From Halochromatium roseum (GTDB lineage Bacteria > Pseudomonadota > Gammaproteobacteria > Chromatiales > Chromatiaceae): 64,000 nucleotides of DNA. Each line of letters starts with the position of its first letter. Positions within the stretch are counted from its first letter, which is position 1. The stretch is from NCBI RefSeq assembly GCF_016653315.1, contig NZ_NHSH01000057.1:1-64000 (forward strand), in the 5' to 3' direction. Of the stretch, positions 1-8,288 are shown in pieces. The notes below the pieces were generated by a model. That model searched no databases, was not told where the DNA came from, and was given only the letters and a program-made list of their open reading frames with translations. The translations under genes were made by a program, and so were the position numbers.

Positions 1-272
1 TGCCAAAGGCATCAAGGTCAGTACACGAGAAATGGCGACACTGAACATCCGGCGACGACGGCTCTGCCCCAACCTGAACTACACAATCAGGCCAAACAAA
101 TCGGGAAGTAGTTAATGGACACTTACTAAGTTGGGAGATGAGTTGCTGCAGGTCTGAGCAGCTTTGCCAAAAGAACCCTTACAATCCAATTTCGTTTGTG
201 GGTAGCTTTGTGGGTACAGCACAGGGGAGACTTCCTTTTCTCCTTTAGATTCAGTGCCTTGACTTTCTAAAA
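1..272. other. Gene-free flank downstream of tmRNA; possible integrase/att remnant
   Basis: No convincing gene is visible here. Read on the minus strand, as continued downstream from the tmRNA 3' end, the stretch around 190-220 contains two closely spaced copies of TACCCACAA. From memory, similar spaced motifs occur near integrases that use tRNA or tmRNA genes as attachment sites. A short open frame runs through them and stops near 115. I see no duplicated copy of the tmRNA 3' end, so an old attachment-site scar is only a possibility. Confidence 0.25.
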
Positions 273-632
273 TGGTGGAGGCGGCGGGAATCGAACCCGC
301 GTCCGCAAGCCCTCCGCCGTCGGTCCTACATGCTTAGCCCGTTCTATTGTTTTTAGCCTTCCACCGCCCGAAGGGCAGGGCGATTGGTCAGCGAGCCCGA
401 ATTAGGTTTTAGCGATCTCGGTCCAGGCCCCCGGTATCGCGATCCTGTGTGATGTTACCCCACGAATCCGCCGCCCACAGGCAAGTGACGGTGTGAGGCC
501 CACTGGGTTTAAGCAGCGAGAGCGTAGTTGTCGTCGTTGGCAACTATAGATTTGCGGTTGGATTTACGAGGTCGCCCGCACCTCGGCATGCACCTCGGGT
601 TTTGTGACCCACGTCGAAGCCATGTCGCCCCC
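273..632 (-). ncRNA. ssrA: tmRNA (transfer-messenger RNA), SsrA
   Basis: This is the one-piece tmRNA that rescues stalled ribosomes with SmpB and tags the nascent peptide for proteolysis. On the minus strand the 5' end reads GGGGGCGACATGG followed by a TTCGACG-type acceptor region, and the 3' end carries the T-arm GGTTCGATTCCCGCC and an encoded CCA at 273-275. The resume frame at 512-541 encodes ANDDNYALAA followed by TAA at 509-511, one residue away from the E. coli tag ANDENYALAA. The length of 360 nt is typical of gammaproteobacteria. tmRNA 3' ends are frequent integration sites for islands. Confidence 0.97.
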
Positions 633-692
633 AAGTAACAGGTAGACACGCTATCACCCTGTGGGGTTCCCTGGCAATGCCAGAAAAGCAAA

Positions 693-721
693 CCGGGCCG
701 ACCTCGGTGTCGTCGGCCCGG
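693..721 (-). terminator. Rho-independent terminator of the 48-residue peptide gene
   Basis: A perfect 10-bp GC-rich stem (693-702 paired with 712-721, 9-nt loop) is followed on the minus strand by TTTGCTTTT. It lies 38 bp beyond the stop codon of the small gene at 759-905 and ahead of the tmRNA gene, so it separates the two transcripts. Confidence 0.8.
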
Positions 722-758
722 TAGCTTGAGAAGTCTCCGAGCGGATTCGCTGGTGGAC

Positions 759-905
759 TTACTCGGCGGCGGTGCTAAAGGTGTCGACCGTCTGGACCTC
801 GACGACCTGAGCTTGGTTGCTCTTGGCGACGTCTGTATCCGAAACGACCAGAGCGGCTTGGGTGCCACCGATCAACAGTGCGACGATTGCGAGTGGTGCT
901 AACAT
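759..905 (-). CDS. Small exported peptide of unknown function (48 aa)
   Basis: I do not recognise this protein. It is 48 residues long, beginning MLAPLAIVALLIGGTQA, a hydrophobic segment that could be a signal peptide or an uncleaved N-terminal anchor, followed by an acidic, Ser/Thr/Val/Gln-rich tail ending STAAE with no cysteine. The case for a real gene is the full expression cassette: a near-consensus sigma-70 promoter at 951-978, the strong Shine-Dalgarno AGGAGG seven bases before the ATG, and a perfect terminator at 693-721. It is therefore probably a monocistronic and well-expressed gene. It has no lysine/arginine-rich nisin-like or toxin-like features. What it does is unknown. Confidence 0.75.
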   Translation of the reverse strand: MLAPLAIVALLIGGTQAALVVSDTDVAKSNQAQVVEVQTVDTFSTAAE

Positions 906-950
906 GTTGAACCTCCTATTGGTTCATGGTGGAGCTGAAGCTTGAGAATT

Positions 951-978
951 AGTATATAAGCAAACTCTAATTCGTCAA
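951..978 (-). promoter_or_regulatory. Sigma-70 promoter for the 48-residue peptide gene
   Basis: On the minus strand TTGACG (-35) is separated by 16 bases from TATACT (-10). The predicted start of transcription is near 944, about 40 bases before the ATG at 905. A 7-bp inverted repeat (946-952 with 967-973) overlaps the -10 and spacer and could be an operator. Confidence 0.7.
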
Positions 979-1112
979 GGGCATCTCGACGAATTTTGAC
1001 GTGGGTCAGGCGCAGGCGTTTTTCGGCGGCGCTTGCGAAAGCTCAAACAGCTGTCTTGATCCGGCTCCGTTCACCTCCCGTTCACCTCGACGGTTACGCG
1101 CAGGCAGAATTC

Positions 1113-2441
1113 ATGGCGACGAAAAGCATCCCTAAGGTGGGTTTCATCAGTCTCGGCTGTCCCAAGGCAACGGTCGATTCCGAGCGCATCCTGACGCGCT
1201 TGCGGGCCGATGGGTATGCGATCGCGGCGGATTACGCCGGGGCTGATCTGGTAGTGGTCAATACCTGTGGCTTTATCGATGCGGCGATCGAGGAGTCGCT
1301 CGATGCGATCAGCGAGGCGCTGGACGAGCACGGACGGGTGGTGGTGACTGGTTGCTTGGGCACGCGTGCGGAGATGATCCGCGAGGCACATCCGGATGTC
1401 TTGGCGGTGACCGGCCCCCAGGCCGAGGATGCTGTGCTGGAGGCGATCCACACCCATCTGCCGCCGCCTGAGCACAATCCCTTTGTCGATCTGATGCCGC
1501 CGCAAGGGATCAAGCTAACGCCGGATCACTTCGCCTATATCAAGATTAGCGAGGGCTGCAATCATCGCTGTAGCTTCTGCATCATCCCGAGCTTGCGGGG
1601 CGACCTGGTCAGCCGGCCGATCGGCAGTGTGCTGGATGAGGCGCATCGCTTAGTCGACGCCGGAGTGCGCGAGCTGCTGGTGATCTCTCAAGACACCAGC
1701 GCTTATGGGGTTGATTTGCGCTATCAGGCCGACTTTTGGAGGGGCAAACGGCTAACGACCGATATCGAGACCCTGGCCCGTGGCTTGGGTGAGCTGCAGG
1801 CCTGGATCAGATTGCACTATGTGTATCCCTATCCGCAGGTGGATCGGCTGATCCCGTTGATGGCCGATGAGCTGATCCTGCCGTATCTGGATATGCCGCT
1901 GCAGCACGGCAGTCCGTCAGTGCTGAAGGCGATGCGGCGACCGGCGGCGACCGAAAAGGTGCTCGATCGTCTCGTGGAGTGGCGCCGCATCTGCCCTGAG
2001 CTGGTGCTGCGGAGTACCTTCATCGTTGGCTTCCCCGGTGAGACCGATGCCGATTTCGAGCAATTGCTGGCGTTCTTGAGCGAAGCGCAGCTGGATCGGG
2101 TCGGCTGTTTCAGCTACTCGGCGGTTGCTGGTGCCGCGGCCAATACGCTGGCCGACCCGGTGCCAGAGGCGCTGAAGGAGGAACGCCGGCAGCGCTTCAT
2201 GGCCCTGCAGGCCGAGATCAGTCGCGACAAGCTCGCGCAGCGTGTCGGCAAGCGCGAGATCGTGCTCGTCGATGAGGTTCACGAGGAGCAAGTGATCGCA
2301 CGCAGCTATGCCGATGCCCCGGAGATCGACGGCACTGTGATCATCGATGGCGCCTGGGAGCTTGAGCCGGGTTACTTCATTGAGGTTGAGATCACGGCAA
2401 CGGGTGAGCACGACCTGTTTGCAGTGCCGGTCGCTGAGTAG
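1113..2441 (+). CDS. rimO: Ribosomal protein uS12 methylthiotransferase RimO
   Basis: A radical-SAM enzyme that adds a methylthio group to the conserved aspartate of ribosomal protein S12. It has 442 residues, matching E. coli RimO (441). The N-terminal MTTase domain shows the three cluster cysteines at about 16, 52 and 81. The radical-SAM CxxxCxxC motif is C149, C153 and C156 (CNHRCSFC). A TRAM-like domain occupies the last ~65 residues. The frame stays open upstream to 996, but the ATG at 1113 starts exactly where the family starts ([18 protein letters not shown]), so the 39 upstream codons are not counted. pbpC follows 47 bp later on the same strand. Confidence 0.96.
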   Translation: MATKSIPKVGFISLGCPKATVDSERILTRLRADGYAIAADYAGADLVVVNTCGFIDAAIEESLDAISEALDEHGRVVVTGCLGTRAEMIREAHPDVLAVTGPQAEDAVLEAIHTHLPPPEHNPFVDLMPPQGIKLTPDHFAYIKISEGCNHRCSFCIIPSLRGDLVSRPIGSVLDEAHRLVDAGVRELLVISQDTSAYGVDLRYQADFWRGKRLTTDIETLARGLGELQAWIRLHYVYPYPQVDRLIPLMADELILPYLDMPLQHGSPSVLKAMRRPAATEKVLDRLVEWRRICPELVLRSTFIVGFPGETDADFEQLLAFLSEAQLDRVGCFSYSAVAGAAANTLADPVPEALKEERRQRFMALQAEISRDKLAQRVGKREIVLVDEVHEEQVIARSYADAPEIDGTVIIDGAWELEPGYFIEVEITATGEHDLFAVPVAE

Positions 2442-2488
2442 TCATGAGTCGTCAACCGATGCCAAGGCGGAGCCGTTGTGTTGGCTGA

Positions 2489-4738
2489 GTGATGGACTCG
2501 AGGGGCTCGGTGGCGATTCGGCGGGCGGGGCTAAGCGTTGCCCTGTTGCTTGGTACTGCCGCGTTGCTGCTGGCCGCCGTGGCACTGACGCTGTACGGGC
2601 TGCGCGCCAGCCAGCCGCCAGATCTCGCAGCTGAGACCTCGCCGCTGGTACTGGACCGCAACGGCCAGCTCCTGCGTGCATTTACGGTGGACGATGGGCG
2701 CTGGCGGCTGGCGGTGAGTCTGGACGAGGTTGATCCGCTGTATCTGCGGATGTTGCTCGGTTACGAGGATCGGCGTTTCTGGCAGCATGCGGGGGTGGAT
2801 CTTTGGGCTTTGCTGCGGGCGGCCTGGCAGGCCTTGGGCCAGGGCCGGATTGTCTCCGGGGGCTCGACGCTGACCATGCAGGTGGTGCGGCTGCGGCTGG
2901 GGCTCGCGACGGGCTCGCTTGAAGATAAATGGCGACAATTCGGCGGGGCGCTTGCGCTTGAGCGCGTTGAGGATAAGCATCAGGTGCTCGAGGCCTATCT
3001 GAACCTGGCCCCGTTTGGCGGCAACCACGAGGGTGTGCGGGCGGCTTCATTGGCCTGGTTCGACCGAGAGCCGCGGCGACTGACACCGGCGCAGGCGGCG
3101 TTGCTTGTGGCCTTGCCGCAATCGCCGGAGCAGCGTCGGCCGGATCGCTCGCCGGATGCAGCGCGGCGCGGGCGCGATCGGGTCTTGGCGCGGGCTGAAG
3201 CGCTGGGGTTGATCGATGCCGATACTGCAGCCGCGGCGCGGCGCGAGCCGATTCCGACCCGGCGACGGCCATTTCCGATGCTGGCGCCGCATCTGGCGCG
3301 TCGCGCGCGGGCGCTCTCGCCAGCGGCTGGTGTGCATCGGCTGACCCTAGATGCACGCCTGCAAGCGCGTCTGCAGACGTTGGCCGCTGAGCGTGCCGAG
3401 CAACTGCCGGATGCGGTTTCGGTTGCGATCTTGGTCGCCGATCATGGCAGCGGGGAGGTCTTGGCCAGCGTCGGCTCGGCCGGGCTGCTGGAGTTTGAGC
3501 GCGATGGCTTTGTCGACATGACGCGTGCCGCGCGCTCGCCAGGCTCGACGCTGAAGCCACTGATCTATGGGCTGGCGTTCGAGCTCGGGCTGGCGCATCC
3601 GGAAAGCCTGATCGACGATCGTCCGCGCGCCTTCGGTGGCTATGTGCCGGAGAATTTCGATCGCGGCTTTCAAGGTACAGTGACGATTCGCGCAGCGCTG
3701 CAACAGTCGCTGAATGTCCCTGCAGTGACGCTGCTGGAACGGGTCGGGCCGGCGCGGCTGCTGGCGCGGTTGCGGCGGGCGGGGGCCGAGCCGCGCCTGC
3801 CGGAGGCAGCGGTTGGCGCTGGGCTGGCGATTGGACTCGGTGGGGTGGGGCTTAGCTTGACCGATCTGGTGAGCGTTTATGCGGCGATTGCTCGCGGTGG
3901 TGATCCTGTCATGCTGCAGGATGGACTGAGAGACCCAATAGGCCCTGATCGCGCAAGGGTCTCTGCGGACGCAACCGTTTCTTCGGACCCGAGGCTTTCC
4001 GCGGAGCGAATGCGTTCTGCGGGCGCTGCGACACACCCGGACTCCTCGGATTATGCGAGGCGGAGCGGAGCTTCCGGCATGCACATCCGAACAAGTGCGG
4101 TGGCTGAACGCAACCCGGTGCTATCGCCACGCGCGGCCTGGTATCTCGCTTCGATCCTGTCGGGGGCGCAACGCCTCGATCTGAGCGGCGGTGCAATCGC
4201 GCTGAAGACCGGAACCTCCTATGGCTACCGGGATGCTTGGGCGCTTGGCTTTGATGGCCAGCAGGTGATCGGGGTTTGGGTGGGGCGACCGGATGGCGCC
4301 GCGGTGCCGGGGCTGACTGGCACTGAGGCGGCGGTGCCGATCCTTTACGATGCCTTTTCGCGTCTCGATGAACGGATGCCGCTGCCAGGGCCACCATCGG
4401 CGGTGCTGATGGCCGTGAGCGCCGAGTTGCCCCTGCCGCTGCGTCGCGTGGGCGGTAATCCCTCGAGTGAACCTGATGATCAGCTCGAGATCGCCTTTCC
4501 GCCAGATGGCGCGGTGGTCGATCTTGGGCTGGGGCTCGGACTGGGGGGCGGGGCGGAGCTGACGCTGAAGGTGCGCAATGGCTCGCCGCCGTTTCAGTGG
4601 CTGGCGAATGGCAGGCCGATTGCGCAGGCGCCTTACGCCCGCAGTGTCCAATGGCGCCCCGAGGGGCCTGGTTTCGCAACCATTGCCGTGATCGATGGAA
4701 AGGGCCAGTCCAGCCGCGTCAGTGTCAGCTTGCAATGA
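2489..4738 (+). CDS. pbpC: Penicillin-binding protein 1C (peptidoglycan glycosyltransferase/transpeptidase)
   Basis: A bifunctional class A type penicillin-binding protein of the PBP1C family, anchored in the inner membrane and acting in the periplasm. It has one N-terminal transmembrane helix (about residues 12-38), a GT51 glycosyltransferase domain (EDRRFWQHAGVD near 93, GGSTLTMQ near 125), and a transpeptidase domain with S353-xx-K356, an SLN motif and KTG at 573-575, then the C-terminal PBP1C-specific beta-rich domain. A GTG start at 2489 is directly followed by an ATG at 2492; either could be used. Unusual: residues ~478-540, between the SxN and KTG motifs, are a low-complexity, Ser/Ala/Arg/Asp-rich segment not expected in the family, yet the frame is intact. 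Confidence 0.93.
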   Translation: MMDSRGSVAIRRAGLSVALLLGTAALLLAAVALTLYGLRASQPPDLAAETSPLVLDRNGQLLRAFTVDDGRWRLAVSLDEVDPLYLRMLLGYEDRRFWQHAGVDLWALLRAAWQALGQGRIVSGGSTLTMQVVRLRLGLATGSLEDKWRQFGGALALERVEDKHQVLEAYLNLAPFGGNHEGVRAASLAWFDREPRRLTPAQAALLVALPQSPEQRRPDRSPDAARRGRDRVLARAEALGLIDADTAAAARREPIPTRRRPFPMLAPHLARRARALSPAAGVHRLTLDARLQARLQTLAAERAEQLPDAVSVAILVADHGSGEVLASVGSAGLLEFERDGFVDMTRAARSPGSTLKPLIYGLAFELGLAHPESLIDDRPRAFGGYVPENFDRGFQGTVTIRAALQQSLNVPAVTLLERVGPARLLARLRRAGAEPRLPEAAVGAGLAIGLGGVGLSLTDLVSVYAAIARGGDPVMLQDGLRDPIGPDRARVSADATVSSDPRLSAERMRSAGAATHPDSSDYARRSGASGMHIRTSAVAERNPVLSPRAAWYLASILSGAQRLDLSGGAIALKTGTSYGYRDAWALGFDGQQVIGVWVGRPDGAAVPGLTGTEAAVPILYDAFSRLDERMPLPGPPSAVLMAVSAELPLPLRRVGGNPSSEPDDQLEIAFPPDGAVVDLGLGLGLGGGAELTLKVRNGSPPFQWLANGRPIAQAPYARSVQWRPEGPGFATIAVIDGKGQSSRVSVSLQ

Positions 4739-4752
4739 AACGCTTGTTGCTG

Positions 4753-4771
4753 AGCCTGTAGCCGACAGGCT
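4753..4771. other. Perfect 7-bp hairpin after pbpC
   Basis: AGCCTGT and ACAGGCT flank a 5-base loop between the convergent pbpC and sucrose-phosphate synthase genes. There is no T-run on either side, so it may be a transcript-end stabiliser rather than a terminator. Confidence 0.35.
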
Positions 4772-4906
4772 TGCCTAGCGGGCTGCGTAGACGGGCTGCC
4801 TAGACGGCGTTCGAAGCCGCAGGGTTGCTAGGTTGCCGAGCGCCTGCTCAAGCTCACTGATGGCATTCGTTGCTCTGCAGGCTCAAAACGCGGATTACTC
4901 GGCGGA

Positions 4907-7081
4907 TTACTCGAGCGATTTGTCATCTTCCGGCCGCACCGGCACCCGACAGGCATCGAAGAACCGATAATGCTCAATCGCCTCAAGGATGCCGGCCGCA
5001 AACGGCTGTTCGGCAAAGTAGATGCTCTCGGTATCGGTGAGCTGTGAGAGTTCCTCGTGATGGCGGTTGGCGACGACCACGGCCAGGGTGTTGCCGCGCA
5101 TCATGTCCTCATCGGCGCCCGAGCCGCCAGCGGTCAGACAGTGCTCGATCGGGATGCCGAACTGGTCGGCCACGTAGCGCAGGGCCAGGCCCTTCGAGGC
5201 GCGTGCTGGTACCACGTCGAGGAATTGGCCAAACGACAGATTGAGATGCACGTTCAGGTCGGCCTGATGCAAGATGCTGCCGATCTCGTCCAGGCAGGGG
5301 GCGTGCTCAGGGTCGATGTAGAAACTGACCTTAAACCGGCTCTGCTCCGACTTGGGCTGGCGCTTGATGCCAGGCAGGTCGGCGAGCACGTCGCGCACCC
5401 GGCGCGGGTACCAGAGGTGGTCGATGTGCCTAGCCCAAGCATCGTCGGCGGTCAGCTGCGGGGCGTAGTAGATCTCGGTGCCCAAGGCGGTGATGAGGAC
5501 ATCGGGGCGCGGGATGCCGTAGCGACGCATCACCGCCAGTGCCGAGTCGAGCCGTCGCCCAGTGGCGATGCCGAAGCTGGTGCAGCGATGGTTCTCACGC
5601 ATGATGCGCAAGAAGTCGGCGAGCGAATCCGGATCACCGAGCAGGTTCTGATCGAGATCGGTGAAGATGGCGCGATCGTGATAGAGCATCGGCCGCCGCG
5701 CGACTGGGGCCATTGGCGGTGGTTCGACCTGTTCGAGTAGGGGCCTGATCGCCTCCATGTAGCTCTCGGCATGGGCCTGCCAGGAATAGTGTTCCTTCAC
5801 GCCACGGAGGCCATTCTTGCACATGCTGCGCCAGCGCGAGGCATCGCTCACCACCTTCAATAACGCTTTGGTGATGTCCTGCTTGTCGAGCGGATCGATC
5901 AGAATGCCGTTCTTACAGTGGCCAATGATATCGATCGGGCCACCATCTTCGGTGGCGACAATCGGTAGGCCACTGGCGGCGGCCTCGATCAGCGTCAGCC
6001 CAAATGGTTCGGTGAGCGCCGGGTTGATGAAGACCCCGCGCGAGGCTGCGGCTAGCTGATACAGGACTGGCACCTCGTCGGCCCGATGGTGTTTTGGGTA
6101 GGCGACCTTGCCGTAGAGGTCGTAGAGGTCGATCAGGATCAGGATGTCGGTCAGAACCTGCTGGGCGCCGCTATCGAGATCGCGGATGTCGTCGCGGTTG
6201 CCGGCGATGATCACCAGGTTGGCATTGCGCTGCAGCTCTTCGGACTCGCCGAAGGCATCGACCAGGGTGGCGATGTTCTTGCGCTCGTCGGGCCGCGATA
6301 GGGCGAGGATGATCGGCTTCTTCGGGTCACGCAGAAAGCGCGCCAGCTCCTGCTTGATCGACGCCTTTTGCTCGCTGCCATCCGGCGGATGGAAGCGGGT
6401 CAGGTCGGTACCGGGTGCGATGACCGACATGCGCTCGGGCTGGTAGTGGTCGTAGAGTCCGTACTGCTCTTGGATCTCCTGGCTGGTGCTGGTGACGACC
6501 AGGCTGGCGGCGCCAAGGGTTTCTTCCTCGGCATCGATGCGCCGATCCATGCGATAGCGTTCATCGATGATCTCTTGCTTGACACCGGAGGCGAGCAAGC
6601 GGCGGCGCTTGACGCGTCCGAGCGAATGTCCGGTATGCACCAGCGGCACACCGAGCTGGCTCGAGACCCGGGTGCCAACATAGCCAGCGTCAGCGTAGTG
6701 GCTGTGGATCAGGGTCGGTGCGATGTCCTGATCACGCAGGAAACTGAGCATATTGTCAGCGAAGGTGTCGAGATGATCCCAGAGTTGCTCTTTTGGCAGA
6801 TACTCGGCTGGACCCGCCTCGATGCGCACGATACGCGCTTTGGGGCCGATGTCCTCGGCGGGCTGCTGATAGTCTGCGCTGACATGCGAGTCGACGACTA
6901 GGCGCGTGAAGAGGTCGACCCGGTCGACGTCGTCACGTTGGGCTAGGGCGCGGGCGAGTTCGACGACATAGAGCGTCTGTCCACCGGTGTCGGCATCGCG
7001 ACCGAGCTCGAGGTCATGGCCGCGTATGAGTCCGTGGACGCTGATCAAGACGATGTAGCGGGAGTCTGGTTGTGGTGTCAT
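4907..7081 (-). CDS. Sucrose-phosphate synthase with fused phosphatase-like domain
   Basis: Makes sucrose-6-phosphate from UDP-glucose and fructose-6-phosphate, the committed step in sucrose synthesis as a compatible solute. The 724 residues comprise a GT4 glycosyltransferase (GRDADTGGQTLYVVELARAL near residue 30, SHYADAGYVG near 125, HTGHSLGR near 148, E(x)7E-type region EPFGLTLIEA near 360) and a C-terminal HAD-type sucrose-phosphatase-like domain from about 475. In that domain motif I is DLDQN rather than DxDxT and motif IV is GGSGADED rather than GDSGND, so phosphatase activity is uncertain. The ATG has only a weak ribosome binding site. No separate sucrose phosphatase is seen in the window. 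Fructokinase and sucrose synthase lie 15 kb away. Confidence 0.92.
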   Translation of the reverse strand: MTPQPDSRYIVLISVHGLIRGHDLELGRDADTGGQTLYVVELARALAQRDDVDRVDLFTRLVVDSHVSADYQQPAEDIGPKARIVRIEAGPAEYLPKEQLWDHLDTFADNMLSFLRDQDIAPTLIHSHYADAGYVGTRVSSQLGVPLVHTGHSLGRVKRRRLLASGVKQEIIDERYRMDRRIDAEEETLGAASLVVTSTSQEIQEQYGLYDHYQPERMSVIAPGTDLTRFHPPDGSEQKASIKQELARFLRDPKKPIILALSRPDERKNIATLVDAFGESEELQRNANLVIIAGNRDDIRDLDSGAQQVLTDILILIDLYDLYGKVAYPKHHRADEVPVLYQLAAASRGVFINPALTEPFGLTLIEAAASGLPIVATEDGGPIDIIGHCKNGILIDPLDKQDITKALLKVVSDASRWRSMCKNGLRGVKEHYSWQAHAESYMEAIRPLLEQVEPPPMAPVARRPMLYHDRAIFTDLDQNLLGDPDSLADFLRIMRENHRCTSFGIATGRRLDSALAVMRRYGIPRPDVLITALGTEIYYAPQLTADDAWARHIDHLWYPRRVRDVLADLPGIKRQPKSEQSRFKVSFYIDPEHAPCLDEIGSILHQADLNVHLNLSFGQFLDVVPARASKGLALRYVADQFGIPIEHCLTAGGSGADEDMMRGNTLAVVVANRHHEELSQLTDTESIYFAEQPFAAGILEAIEHYRFFDACRVPVRPEDDKSLE

Positions 7082-7233
7082 ACGGCTGACTGCTGCTATC
7101 GAGGTGGCGGCTTTACAGATCGTGAGAATATCCGATCCGCGATCACCTTGCCCGGAGCGATCAGCCTTGCAGCGCCGGGCAGGCGAAAACCTGCTGTCAA
7201 CTGCGACCTGATTTCACGTAGAATCCCCACCCC

Positions 7234-8235
7234 ATGGACCTGAACTTTCTCGAATTTGAACAACCGGTCGCCGAGCTTGAGGCGAAGATCGAAGAGCTTC
7301 GGCATCTCGGTGCGACCTTGGGCGCCCGTCATCTTGGCCGTCATGGCCCGGGTGATGAAGAAAACGGCATCAATATCGCCGACGAGATCGAGCATCTCGA
7401 GACCAAGAGTCGGGCGCTGACCGAGCAGATCTTCTCGTCGCTGACGCCGTGGCAGATCTCGCAGCTGTCGCGACATCCGCTGCGGCCGTATTTTCTCGAC
7501 TATGTCGACCGTATCTTCGACGGCTTCCAAGAGCTGCATGGTGACCGCGCCTTTGCCGACGACCGCGCCATTGTGGGTGGCTTGGCGCGGCTCGACGGCC
7601 AGTCGGTGATGGTCATTGGCCACCAGAAGGGCCGCGACACCAAGGAGAAGATCCAGCGCAATTTCGGTATGCCGCGGCCCGAGGGCTATCGCAAAGCACT
7701 CCGGCTGATGCAGATGGCCGAGCGCTTCGGGCTGCCGATCCTGACCTTTATCGACACCCCCGGGGCCTATCCCGGCGTTGGCGCCGAAGAGCGCGGCCAA
7801 AGCGAGGCGATCGCACGCAATCTGCAGGTGATGGCGGGGCTGCGGGTGCCGATCATCGTCACCGTGACCGGCGAAGGCGGTTCCGGCGGCGCCTTAGCGA
7901 TTGGCGTCGGCGACCGCCTGATCATGCTCCAGTTCAGCACCTACTCGGTGATCTCGCCAGAGGGCTGCGCGTCGATTCTGTGGAAGAGTGCGGAGAAGGC
8001 ACAACTGGCGGCTGAGGCCATGGCGATCACCTCAGACCGGCTCTACGAGCTTGGCTTGGTCGATGCCGTGGTACCGGAGCCGCGCGGTGGCGCGCATCGC
8101 AATATCGACGACACGGCCTCGTCGCTAAAGATGGTGCTGGTGGATGAACTCGCGCGGGTCGCGAGCCAGCCCGTTGATCAGGTCGTCGAGGCGCGCTATC
8201 AGCGCCTGCGCGGCTACGGTCATTTTAAGGGCTGA
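7234..8235 (+). CDS. accA: Acetyl-CoA carboxylase carboxyltransferase subunit alpha
   Basis: The alpha half of the carboxyltransferase that, with AccD, moves CO2 from biotin to acetyl-CoA in the first step of fatty acid synthesis. The 333-residue protein begins [19 protein letters not shown], the classic AccA start, and carries the crotonase-fold core with [20 protein letters not shown] and [16 protein letters not shown]. The loop near residues 30-45 is somewhat longer than in E. coli AccA (319 residues). It starts 152 bp from the divergent sucrose-phosphate synthase gene and is followed closely by tilS. Confidence 0.97.
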   Translation: MDLNFLEFEQPVAELEAKIEELRHLGATLGARHLGRHGPGDEENGINIADEIEHLETKSRALTEQIFSSLTPWQISQLSRHPLRPYFLDYVDRIFDGFQELHGDRAFADDRAIVGGLARLDGQSVMVIGHQKGRDTKEKIQRNFGMPRPEGYRKALRLMQMAERFGLPILTFIDTPGAYPGVGAEERGQSEAIARNLQVMAGLRVPIIVTVTGEGGSGGALAIGVGDRLIMLQFSTYSVISPEGCASILWKSAEKAQLAAEAMAITSDRLYELGLVDAVVPEPRGGAHRNIDDTASSLKMVLVDELARVASQPVDQVVEARYQRLRGYGHFKG

Positions 8236-8288
8236 GGCGACCCCGCTGGCAACGGGTATCGAGCCATATCCATCGCTGTGCCGGCGCC

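Noticed and set aside
996-1112. N-terminal extension of RimO
   Set aside because: The 39 extra residues are Arg-rich and unlike the family; the ATG at 1113 matches the known start.
4753-4771. Hairpin after pbpC as a rho-independent terminator
   Set aside because: No T-run on either strand; kept only as a hairpin.
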